From assembly GCA_964644025.1 (NCBI GenBank), contig CAZXVW010000198.1, forward strand, positions 1 through 7,370: DNA of 7,370 nucleotides, read 5' to 3'. Both the position numbers and the translations under genes were made by a program. Positions 1 through 6,420 of the stretch are shown here, in pieces (position 1 is the first letter of the stretch; each line of letters begins with the position of its first letter). Under the pieces are notes generated by a model, which saw nothing but the letters and a program-made list of their open reading frames with translations, searched no databases and was not told the DNA's origin. Source of the DNA: CAZXVW01 sp964644025. GTDB lineage: Bacteria; Acidobacteriota; Terriglobia; Bryobacterales; Bryobacteraceae.

Positions 1-1878
1 GGCCGCCCGCACCTGGCGCAGAATCCGCCGCGAGCACGCGGCGAACCAGCGGCTGACCTCTTCCGGGCGGCGCCGGGCGGTGTCAGCGCCCTCGAGGATG
101 CTGTCGGCTTCCTCGCGCACGCTCAGAAACTGCTGGATGTCGCTCGGCTCCTCGTCTTGGGCGTACTGCGGCAAGTCCCCCATCCGGGTCATCTCGGCCC
201 AGCCGCGGGTGGTCGGGAACAGCCGGTAACGATAGGCGGCGGCCACAATGCGCGGGAGCACGCGGCTTGCCACGTGCAGTCCCTTCATGAGGTGCAGACC
301 GGCGCCGCGGCCGAACCGCCGGGCAAACTCCTGCTCCCAGACCCCGGCCGGGGCCGCGGGGTTGTAACTCACCCGCCCCCAAACCTGGTAGTAATGCCAA
401 TAGCGTTCAAAGGCGTAGTCGTAATAACGCCAGGCGGGGTTCAGTACCGGCAGCGGCTCCCGGCCGTGGGGTTCACCCAGCATCCAGGTGGCGAGCATTT
501 CATTGACCTCGAAACTGTCCCCGCCGTAGAGTTTCGCGCTGACGGCGAACCGCTTCACGTACTCCGGGTCGGCCCAGAGCAGCAACCGCGTGGTGCCGCC
601 GTTCCACAGGCGCCAGTGTACCCGGTAGATCTGCGGATAGCGGAGCAAGTCGGCGTAGCCGTGGCGGCGGTCGTGCTGATTCCGGCGGTTCACGTGGGCC
701 GGGTGGAAGGGCAGTCCCATCTGCTCCATCCAGTACTTAGTGGCGATGCGGACGTGGAGACCCTGGCCGACGGCGTCTTCGATGATCGAATCCGGCAGTT
801 GCTTGGCGCGGAGGTCCACCCGCATTTCCGGACGGAGCTGTTTGATCATCGTGAAGACCTCGTGCCAGAAGCGCGGCATTTCGCTCCGCTTCAGGCCGGA
901 TTCGCCGTGCATGCGGAATTGCAGGGCATCGATGGCCGGAAATGTCTCCAGGAATTTCTGCAACGCCGCCTTCGTATAGGCGGCCAGGTTACCGGAGTTC
1001 AGCCCCCATATAAACCCGGGGACCTTCTTGCCTGCCAGTTCCGAAGCGCCCGCGATTCCGCCCGCCTGCACCCCGCCGCGGTAGATGTGGTCCCAGATAG
1101 CCGCGGCGAAGTCGAGGCCGTAGTCGTGGGCCAGGCGGATCAGGCGCCGGAAAGCCTCGACATTGCGGTGCTGCCCGCCGGGCGTGATCCCCACCAGTTC
1201 AACATCGGAAAACCCTTCGACATCGAAGAAATACGGATAGGGAGGCGCCATGAACCCGCCGTTCTCATAGCCGAAGACGACCACGAAGCTGTTGATCCGG
1301 CTGCGGGCGAGCAGGGCGAAGTAGCGGCGCCAATAAGCTTCGTCATACAGCCGGCGCTCGAACCAGGCGCGTTGCATGGTGTAGATGGAGACAGCGCGCT
1401 CGGCAATGTAAGGATGTTCTCTCGCCTCGTGGACGTGGGTAAACGGGTCTTGCTTCGGTCCGGCCCACCCGATGCGCTCGGCCACGTCGAGAGCGGCGTA
1501 CATCAGCCCCCGGGCATCGGCGCCGCAGAGCACAATCGCGGGTTCACCTCCGACTTTCGTGCGGTGAATCACCAGCGATTCGGGCAGGAGCGGGATGGTG
1601 AGATTTTCTACCTTGATCAGCGCGGCCGCCGCGCCATCACCCCGGCACAAACCCGCCACGACCAGGTGGCCGCCGCGGGCTTCGAGCAGCGAGTCCGCAT
1701 GATCCGTTGCCGCTCCACGAGCTTGAAGGGCTGCCTCCAATGCGGCTAGCCCGTGCCGAGCCGGCTCCGGAAGCCCGGAATCGGTCACCAATGTCACCCG
1801 GGCACCGAACGCCGAAGCGGCCAGGACCAGCACCGAGCAGCCCACCAGAGTCACCGGCGCGAGAAGCTTTCGACCCAT
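1..1878 (-). CDS. Secreted glycoside-hydrolase-like TIM-barrel protein (partial, C-terminus off the left edge)
   Basis: The frame is open for 626 codons from the ATG at 1878 to base 1 with no stop, so the protein continues beyond the window. The start follows a GGAAGG about 10 nt upstream. Residues 1-26 look like a Sec signal peptide: basic start, hydrophobic core, and small residues (ASAFGA) before Arg27. Residues about 27-137 resemble the alpha/beta domain that precedes the barrel in GH67 and GH20 enzymes, ending in the signature GADARGLMYAALDVAERIG (119-137). Residues about 160-470 then read as a TIM barrel, with strand-helix units such as INSFVVVFGYENGG (195-208), the acidic site candidate FRMHGESGL (321-329, Glu326), and GGDSFEVNE (452-460). 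Residues 480-626 are aromatic-rich, then helical. The fold assignment comes from pattern memory; no exact family or substrate is recognised, and Glu326 as catalytic is a guess. It lies 68 bp downstream of the FAD oxidoreductase on the same strand, so co-transcription is likely. Confidence 0.7.
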   Translation of the reverse strand, partial: MGRKLLAPVTLVGCSVLVLAASAFGARVTLVTDSGLPEPARHGLAALEAALQARGAATDHADSLLEARGGHLVVAGLCRGDGAAAALIKVENLTIPLLPESLVIHRTKVGGEPAIVLCGADARGLMYAALDVAERIGWAGPKQDPFTHVHEAREHPYIAERAVSIYTMQRAWFERRLYDEAYWRRYFALLARSRINSFVVVFGYENGGFMAPPYPYFFDVEGFSDVELVGITPGGQHRNVEAFRRLIRLAHDYGLDFAAAIWDHIYRGGVQAGGIAGASELAGKKVPGFIWGLNSGNLAAYTKAALQKFLETFPAIDALQFRMHGESGLKRSEMPRFWHEVFTMIKQLRPEMRVDLRAKQLPDSIIEDAVGQGLHVRIATKYWMEQMGLPFHPAHVNRRNQHDRRHGYADLLRYPQIYRVHWRLWNGGTTRLLLWADPEYVKRFAVSAKLYGGDSFEVNEMLATWMLGEPHGREPLPVLNPAWRYYDYAFERYWHYYQVWGRVSYNPAAPAGVWEQEFARRFGRGAGLHLMKGLHVASRVLPRIVAAAYRYRLFPTTRGWAEMTRMGDLPQYAQDEEPSDIQQFLSVREEADSILEGADTARRRPEEVSRWFAACSRRILRQVRAA

Positions 1879-1916
1879 GGCATTCAACCCTTCCGAGAGT
1901 CTACCAGAAGGCAAGT

Positions 1917-1948
1917 GAATCCAGCCGCCTTCCGGCTACACCGGATTC
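1917..1948 (-). other. Intercistronic bulged stem-loop
   Basis: GAATCC (1917-1922) pairs with GGATTC (1943-1948), and inside it AGCCG (1923-1927) pairs with CGGCT (1933-1937) around the 5-nt loop CCTTC. One arm carries a 5-nt bulge (1938-1942). This gives 11 base pairs, and on the mRNA the stem includes part of the FAD gene's stop codon. No T-run follows in the direction of transcription, so it does not look like an intrinsic terminator. An intercistronic stabilising or processing hairpin, or a partial attenuator before the glycosidase-like gene, is possible. The pairing is seen; the role is inferred. Confidence 0.45.
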
Positions 1949-3347
1949 AGAGGCGCAGCTCAGCGTTCTGGCTAAGGAGCAGCTTCTGGAGCGCCTTCAC
2001 GTCGAGCTTCCGCGGCGGCACACCGCCGGTGGCGGCCAGGGCAGCCGCGCAACCGGATGCGTGCCCGATCGCCATCGCCGGGGCCATCGAACGGGCCGAC
2101 TGGAACGGCGCCTGCTCGCAGGAGATGCAGCGCCCCGCCAGCAACAGTCCCTCCACCTTCTTCGGAACCAGCGAACGGTAGGGGATGTCAAATCCTTCGT
2201 GCCGGAAAAAGTATCGCCGGCCATGGTAGCTCGGCATGGGATTCGAGCTGATGGCGACGACGTCGGGGAAGTGTACTCCCTCGATGGCCTCCTGCTCGGT
2301 GAGGATGTGCTCGCCGATGATGCGGCGCGTTTCCCGCACTCCGATATTCGTCGCCGTCTGCATCAGGTAGAGCGATTCCATGCCCGGCTTCCGCCGCAAC
2401 TGCTGAACCCGATCCCAGAGCTGCAGACGCGTTTCGGCCTCGGCCCGGGTCAGGTTCTCCACGTCCAGCCCGTCGCCGCCAAACCGGGGTCCCCATTTGA
2501 CGACGCGATCACCGATCCGGATTCCTCCGTACGGGCCCTTGATGCTGGCCGGGAGTCCGCCGAGACGGTACATGAGGCTCATGCTCATCCGGTCACCCGT
2601 GCCTTCCTCGGCCGGGCTCATGAACGGCGCTCCGGCGCGCGCGGCGACATCACCGTCGCCGGTGCAGTCGATGACGACGTCGGCGGCGATGCCCTGGCGG
2701 CCGGACTTCGATTCCACGATGACGCCGGTGACCCGTGAGCCATCGAGCATCGGCGCCACCACCCAGCTGTGAAGCCGCAGTTTCACTCCCTCCTTCTTGA
2801 TCATGTTCAGCGAAGCGACCTTGGCGGCTTCGGGGTCAAACGGAACCGTATAGGGTATGTCTCCCCTGGTGACGTCGTGCGGAACCGTGTGCTCGTAGCT
2901 GTCCATGTCCGCCACGCCGCCCAGGCGCACAATCTCCGCGATATACTCCGCCGGGATTCCTTTCACGGTCTGCAGCGCTTCCGGCGGCCGCTGATTACGG
3001 AAGCCGTTGTAGCAGGTCATCAGGCCGGCGGTTCCGTTGCCGCCCAGAAAGCCGTAACGCTCGATGAGCAGAGTGTCGGCCCCGCTGCGGGCCGCCGCCA
3101 GCGCGGCAATCACGCCGCTCGGGCCACCGCCAGCCACCACCACCTGGTGCCGAGCCACAACCGGCGTTTCAAAGCGCTCCTGATAAGTTTCCCTCCGGCT
3201 ACCCGAGCCGGCGGAGTTTCGGGCGCCGCACGAGATTGCGGCAGCGGTCGTACCCGCGAAGGCGGCTTGCACGAATGCCCGGCGGTCCACGGCGCGCGGG
3301 GATCTCGATGGCTGGCCCGCGTTGTTATTTCCAGTCCTACGGTTCAT
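1947..3347 (-). CDS. Tat-exported FAD-dependent oxidoreductase (FAD_oxidored family)
   Basis: The product has 466 residues. The start at 3347 is chosen because GGGAGGG sits 5 nt upstream and the protein then begins with an export signal: Arg22-Arg23 in DRRAFVQ, a hydrophobic stretch to about residue 39, and a possible lipobox AISC ending at Cys40. Residues 68-96 form the dinucleotide-binding fold: VVVAGGGPSG with GGGPSG at 73-78, and an acidic end LLIER. GGNGTAGLM follows at 102-110. A second FAD-contact motif, DCTGDGDVAARAGAP, is at 227-241. The C-terminal nucleotide-binding part is at 400-436 (GLLLAGRC, then QSARSMAPAMAIGHA). This matches the PF12831-type family, whose members are mostly of unknown substrate and are frequent in Acidobacteria and Planctomycetes. 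An export signal suggests a periplasmic or membrane-anchored enzyme folded with its cofactor before export. It probably shares a transcript with the glycosidase-like gene. An in-frame extension of 62 codons upstream exists but is explained as a relic and rejected as coding. Confidence 0.85.
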   Translation of the reverse strand: MNRRTGNNNAGQPSRSPRAVDRRAFVQAAFAGTTAAAISCGARNSAGSGSRRETYQERFETPVVARHQVVVAGGGPSGVIAALAAARSGADTLLIERYGFLGGNGTAGLMTCYNGFRNQRPPEALQTVKGIPAEYIAEIVRLGGVADMDSYEHTVPHDVTRGDIPYTVPFDPEAAKVASLNMIKKEGVKLRLHSWVVAPMLDGSRVTGVIVESKSGRQGIAADVVIDCTGDGDVAARAGAPFMSPAEEGTGDRMSMSLMYRLGGLPASIKGPYGGIRIGDRVVKWGPRFGGDGLDVENLTRAEAETRLQLWDRVQQLRRKPGMESLYLMQTATNIGVRETRRIIGEHILTEQEAIEGVHFPDVVAISSNPMPSYHGRRYFFRHEGFDIPYRSLVPKKVEGLLLAGRCISCEQAPFQSARSMAPAMAIGHASGCAAALAATGGVPPRKLDVKALQKLLLSQNAELRL

Positions 3348-3352
3348 AGTTG

Positions 3353-3359
3353 CCCTCCC
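3353..3359 (-). promoter_or_regulatory. Ribosome binding site that fixes the FAD oxidoreductase start
   Basis: GGGAGGG on the minus strand lies 5 nt before the ATG at 3347. It decides for this start over the longer in-frame GTG at 3533, which would put 62 non-conserved residues in front of the Tat signal. Confidence 0.7.
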
Positions 3360-3434
3360 ATGGCTGGCTCTCGTTTGATACGTCCTTTCTTGTTCACCCA
3401 GGTTCGCCCCGTGACGGAAAACCCGGGGGCTCCA

Positions 3435-3530
3435 CAGGCGCCACTCAGCGTAATCGCTGAGGAGGGGCTTCTGCAACCTTCCCCCGCCGAGTTCCCGCGG
3501 CGGTATGTTCTGGTTCGCGGAGAGAGCGTC
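3435..3530 (-). pseudogene. Relic of the 3' end of a second FAD-dependent oxidoreductase gene
   Basis: Translated on the minus strand, this stretch contains PPRELGGGRLQKPLLSDYAE and then WRL. It aligns without gaps to the C-terminus of the intact FAD oxidoreductase encoded at 1950-2045 (PPRKLDVKALQKLLLSQNAE, then LRL). About 14 of 24 residues are identical, and a hand count over 69 aligned bases gives 49 identical (roughly 71%). The match extends upstream into DALSAN against AALAAT and fades after that; an in-frame TAA occurs at about 3570. The position corresponding to the stop codon TGA is TGG here. The rest of the gene is absent: further upstream is the barrel gene. The best reading is the surviving tail of a lost tandem paralogue. 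Confidence 0.65.
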
Positions 3531-3655
3531 CACGGTCTGTACGAAGGTGAACCTTGAGAGGCGGGCCGCTTAATAACCACCGCTTCGTTGTCGAGCATCG
3601 AGCTGATTTTGAACGGAACCCACTCTCCATCGCCGGCAGAGTCAAGAACCTGAAA

Positions 3656-5050
3656 CTAGAACTGGACGTTCCAGCTTACGAACGGAGCGTTTTGATGGCT
3701 TGCCAACGAGGAGGTTTTCAGATAGGTCCCGGGAAACAGATGGGCGTAGCCGAAGTAGAGCTCCGCATTCCCGGAAACCGTGAAAGTGACAAGGAAATTG
3801 ACGGCCTGTCCAATGAACGAGTTCGTAGCGTCAGGGTTCCGAACGGAGTAGACAGGCTCATTCGTATAGAGGCCGTCGGCAGTGTCGGCCAGCCAGTACG
3901 AATGATAATTGGCGGCCAGGCTCCACCTCCGGCTCAGCCGGCATTCTCCTCCCGCCGCCACGTCTTGAATGTTTCGCCAGGCGAATGGCTCCATGGTTCC
4001 ACACTCGTTGTACCCCGCCGGATAGAGATCATCAAAAGTCCCCCAACGATCATCTGCGGGATCATCATCCCCCGAGGCGCGGCTGTAAGCCAGCCACAGG
4101 CGCCGCCCGGCGTCTGGTCTTCCGAACCGGTAGCTGAACTCCCAATAACCGGCCCAGGCGCTGATCCGAGCCTGGGCGGCCTGGCCCGTCTGTCGAGCGA
4201 TTTCGAAGGTATAACCAAGCTTCGATCCGAAACTGCCTACCGCTCGCAGTCCGAAGGTGTACACATCCAGGTCAGCTTGGCTTCCGGATTCCCCAAGAGC
4301 TCCTGAAGCGTGTTTCCAGAGCAGGTACGGTTCCAGCACTGCGGAGTTCCGGCTCGCGATGATCGAAGAATGAACGCCATACAATTGATCCCCGCCGAAC
4401 GGACGGTCCCAGCGGCCATTCACAGGCTCGACGACGGACGAGGCGAAGCAATCCACGCGATAGTTCGACGAACCGAACCACAAACGCGCGCCATCGAAAC
4501 TCCGTCCCAAGTTGCACCACTCGCAGTCCGCACCGATCAGACGCTCATCCCCGAACGAGAGCTCCTGACGGCCCAAGCGCAAACCCCATCGGCGGCTTTC
4601 GGTTTCCCGAATCTCTCCGTAAGCCTCCCGGATATCGAACGTGTTGGCCAAGCCAGCCGAACTCGCCGCATCGCTGGCAAAAGCGCGGGCGTCCTGAATC
4701 TGAACATGGAACTGGAACCAATCATTGGGTATCAGCGTGGCGCTGAGCCGGATGCGCTGCAGGTACCTTTTCTCTTCCCGGTCTTGCTCGAACTCAACCC
4801 CGGTGACGAGCTCCAGCCGGCCGCGTATCTCAGCTCCGAGGCGCAACCAACGAGGGAGTCTCGCCTTCTCCCCGGAGGATGAGTCGGAAGCCATGTTGCT
4901 CGACCATGCCAGGGAGGCCTGACCCGTGATTGGTCCGGCAACCGGTTCCGGCTCAGCCGGGTGGGGCGGTTCTGCTCTCACAGCGACGGCGACGCCCAGC
5001 AGCACGAGCCACGGGGCCAACCGTTGAGCGAGTTGTCGAGGCCCGGCCAT
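3656..5050 (-). CDS. Alginate-export-family outer-membrane beta-barrel protein
   Basis: The product has 464 residues. The ATG at 5050 has GGAG 8 nt upstream, and the protein begins with a signal peptide (hydrophobic residues about 11-24, ending AVRA before Glu27). A Pro/Glu-rich segment (27-40) and a low-complexity stretch to about 62 follow. The barrel then runs to the end with alternating polar and hydrophobic strands. Family marks are RLGRQELSFGDERLIG (158-173), NLGRSFDGARLWFG (180-193) and SGDDDPADDRWGTFDDLYP (326-344), which match the alginate-export type (PF13372) relatives of AlgE. The protein ends FVSWNVQF, with the terminal Phe typical of BAM-assembled barrels. The inferred role is passive passage of an anionic or sugar compound through the outer membrane; alginate itself is not implied, since no alginate synthesis genes are visible. 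It has five cysteines, including Cys177 and Cys180 as a CxxC, unusual for a porin. Confidence 0.85.
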   Translation of the reverse strand: MAGPRQLAQRLAPWLVLLGVAVAVRAEPPHPAEPEPVAGPITGQASLAWSSNMASDSSSGEKARLPRWLRLGAEIRGRLELVTGVEFEQDREEKRYLQRIRLSATLIPNDWFQFHVQIQDARAFASDAASSAGLANTFDIREAYGEIRETESRRWGLRLGRQELSFGDERLIGADCEWCNLGRSFDGARLWFGSSNYRVDCFASSVVEPVNGRWDRPFGGDQLYGVHSSIIASRNSAVLEPYLLWKHASGALGESGSQADLDVYTFGLRAVGSFGSKLGYTFEIARQTGQAAQARISAWAGYWEFSYRFGRPDAGRRLWLAYSRASGDDDPADDRWGTFDDLYPAGYNECGTMEPFAWRNIQDVAAGGECRLSRRWSLAANYHSYWLADTADGLYTNEPVYSVRNPDATNSFIGQAVNFLVTFTVSGNAELYFGYAHLFPGTYLKTSSLASHQNAPFVSWNVQF

Positions 5051-5061
5051 GTTTTCCGCTC

Positions 5062-5085
5062 CGGGAACCGCAAATCGCGTTCCCG
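5062..5085. repeat. Perfect inverted repeat just upstream of the barrel gene
   Basis: CGGGAAC (5062-5068) and GTTCCCG (5079-5085) are exact reverse complements separated by 10 nt, starting 12 bp before the barrel gene's ATG. The first arm overlaps the outer G of the GGAG ribosome binding site (5059-5062). It could be an operator for a dimeric regulator or an mRNA hairpin that affects access to the ribosome binding site. The symmetry is seen; the function is inferred. Confidence 0.45.
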
Positions 5086-5574
5086 AGAGGGTGCAGATAC
5101 ATGGTGTCGCGTAAGTTCCTGGAAACAGAGACAGCTACGTCGAGCTGAGCATCCAGGCGCTCACTCGCGCCCCCGGGCCGGCGCGCAAGGCCTGCGCTTC
5201 ACGGAGGAGGAAAGCTGCACGAATTGCATTCCAGGTTCGCAGCTACGGATCGTTCTCCCGCAGTTTTCGGACGGGCGCTTCGCATTCTCAATCAGTTACC
5301 GGACAGAGTGGAATTTCGATCGTTTGGCAGAGCGTGTGCGACGAGGTCAGGCCGCATGGGCGCCTCGAAGACAAGGAAGCACTTCATCACGCCCTGCCCT
5401 CCGGCTGCTGCGCTGCGAAGTCATGCTGTTGTTCTTCACTTTGCTGGTGCGGGGCCCCATCCTGCGCGAAGCCGAGAGTGGGAGTTCCCCCGGCGCAGAT
5501 TTCCCAAAGACCCGCTAAAGGGAGGCGGCGGGAGCAGGTTTCGTCTCCGCACGGCGGGCGCACCGAGAAGTCCC

Positions 5575-5580
5575 GGGAGA
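5575..5580 (+). promoter_or_regulatory. Ribosome binding site of the small barrel-like gene
   Basis: GGGAGA ends 8 nt before the ATG at 5589. It supports that start over upstream in-frame codons (the frame is open from 5334), and the protein then begins directly with a signal peptide. The site lies in the 8-bp palindrome TCCCGGGA (5571-5578). Confidence 0.6.
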
Positions 5581-5588
5581 AAGACAAC

Positions 5589-6293
5589 ATGAAATGTATT
5601 TGCAAGCGGCTGGCGGCCGTCGCCATCACGGCCGGGTTAGGAGTGAGCAACGCCCCGGCGCAAGAGGAGTCCCCGTATTGGGCCTCGTTCCAGGTGAAAT
5701 TTGCGAACCAATACCTGTGGCGCGGGTTTGTGGCGAACGATTCGCCTTCTCTGCAGCCTGAGCTGACCATTGGGTACAGGGGCTTTTCGATCACCTCCTG
5801 GAGCAATTTCTCCCGCCGGGCGAAGAACGGTCAAAGCTGGACGGAGCAGACTTTGCATTTCGCTTACCGCCGGCGACTTGGTCATTTCATCGGCCGCCTC
5901 GGCTGGCGGACCAAGACGTTTCCCAATCTGGACCGGAGACAAGGAAAGTACACGAATGAAATCTATGCCGGTTTCTCCCATGCCGACGCGCTCCACCCAT
6001 CGGTGACGGTACACCGGGACGTCCAGAAAGGCAACGGCTGGTACTACTACCTCTCAGTCGGGCCTTCGGTCCCCTCACCACATGGCGTCTCGATAACCCC
6101 CCTCATCGGCCTGGGCATCAACCAGCATCTCTTCATCCCGCAGACGACCATCAGCAACCTGGACCTGGGTCTCTCCATCGGGGTCCCCTTAGGTCCAGTC
6201 TCGGTATCGCCATTTTTCCTAGAGACGGTAGGTCACCGGAGCCTCTTCGGTCACCATTGTATGTATGGCCTAATGGTGTCGGCCCGAAAATGA
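5589..6293 (+). CDS. Secreted outer-membrane beta-barrel-like protein (TorF/Gcw_chp-like)
   Basis: The product has 234 residues. Residues 1-24 are a signal peptide: MKCICKR, a hydrophobic core, and NAPA before Gln25. The mature part starts with a first strand FQVKFANQYLWRG (33-45) followed by a proline-containing PSLQPELTIGYRGFSITSWS (53-72). The pattern of aromatic residue, WRG, Gln-Pro and GF-S is typical of small porin-like proteins of the TorF/Gcw_chp kind (PF09694) and unnamed relatives in Acidobacteria and Planctomycetes. The rest is a run of short amphipathic strands (for example GWYYYLSVGPSVPS and ITPLIGLGI), consistent with an 8- to 12-strand barrel. The last strand ends in Lys, not Phe, so the usual BAM signal is weak. 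It is divergent from the larger barrel gene and may share a control region with it. Substrate unknown. Confidence 0.65.
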   Translation: MKCICKRLAAVAITAGLGVSNAPAQEESPYWASFQVKFANQYLWRGFVANDSPSLQPELTIGYRGFSITSWSNFSRRAKNGQSWTEQTLHFAYRRRLGHFIGRLGWRTKTFPNLDRRQGKYTNEIYAGFSHADALHPSVTVHRDVQKGNGWYYYLSVGPSVPSPHGVSITPLIGLGINQHLFIPQTTISNLDLGLSIGVPLGPVSVSPFFLETVGHRSLFGHHCMYGLMVSARK

Positions 6294-6420
6294 AACTCCT
6301 TCTTCGCTGAGTCTGGTGTCAGCCCGTCGTCCGGGAGAGGCATCGTTGCACCGCGGCAATCCTGCGGCTGTCCGAACACCAGCCCTGGTGTGGCTGCCAT
6401 CGCTGTCAGCCGTTCCGGTC
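6294..6420. other. Convergent intergenic gap with short repeats and a hairpin
   Basis: Two genes converge on this 127-bp stretch. ACACCAG (6377-6383) and CTGGTGT (6386-6392) form a perfect 7-bp inverted repeat around CC. CTGGTGT also occurs at 6314-6320, and TGTCAGCC occurs at 6318-6325 and 6405-6412. A shared bidirectional terminator would be expected here, but neither side of the hairpin is followed by a T-run, so this is not called as a terminator. Confidence 0.35.

Larger units (their letters stand above)
3348..3655. other. 308-bp intergenic region between barrel gene and FAD gene
   Basis: Between the stop of the barrel gene and the start of the FAD gene I see a gene-tail relic (about 3435-3530) and the FAD gene's ribosome binding site. 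I found no convincing intrinsic terminator for the barrel gene and no clear -35/-10 promoter for the FAD gene. The length suggests that the barrel gene and the FAD/glycosidase pair are separate transcription units. Confidence 0.5.
5051..5588. other. 538-bp divergent intergenic region
   Basis: This region separates two divergently transcribed outer-membrane protein genes and should hold both promoters. I could not identify a convincing -35/-10 pair on either strand. Visible items are the inverted repeat at 5062-5085, a short hairpin GCGCA-AGGCC-TGCGC (5183-5197), a strong GGAGGAGG at 5203-5210 with no good start codon after it, and a minus-strand stretch at about 5390-5524 that reads like a signal peptide and a Gln/His-rich N-terminus but has no continuing gene. 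The open frames here have no recognisable family and arginine/proline-rich translations, so no gene is called. Confidence 0.5.

Noticed and set aside
157..1749. 530-codon plus-strand open frame opposite the glycosidase-like gene
   Set aside because: It is antisense to a frame that gives a signal peptide, a recognisable alpha/beta domain ending and barrel-like periodicity. The plus-strand translation shows no domain and is rich in Gln, Val, Arg and His, as expected for a shadow in GC-rich DNA.
1707..3557. Plus-strand frames of 343 and 262 codons opposite the FAD oxidoreductase
   Set aside because: The minus strand carries clear FAD-binding motifs over the whole stretch; the plus translations have no family resemblance.
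3344..3598. 84-codon minus-strand frame ending in an ATGA overlap with the FAD gene start
   Set aside because: It reads the FAD-tail relic in the wrong frame and has no recognisable sequence; the homologous frame is the other one.
3554..4882. Plus-strand frames of 250 and 190 codons opposite the alginate-export-like barrel
   Set aside because: The barrel motifs and terminal Phe on the minus strand explain the region; the plus frames are shadows.
5324..5340. Sigma-54-like element TTGGCA-N-TGC with GG and GC 10 nt apart
   Set aside because: The -24 half is good but the -12 half is weak, it lies 250 bp from the gene, and no enhancer-binding regulator is visible. A match like this is expected by chance in GC-rich DNA.
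5224..5592. 122-codon plus-strand frame starting TTG after GGAGGAGG and overlapping the small barrel gene's ATG as ATGA
   Set aside because: The overlap looks operon-like, but the start codon is weak, the spacing from the Shine-Dalgarno is long (13 nt), the product is arginine/proline-rich with no recognisable domain, and codon choice does not resemble the neighbours.
6377..6392. Intrinsic terminator between the convergent genes
   Set aside because: The 7-bp stem leaves only a 2-nt loop and has no T-run on either side.
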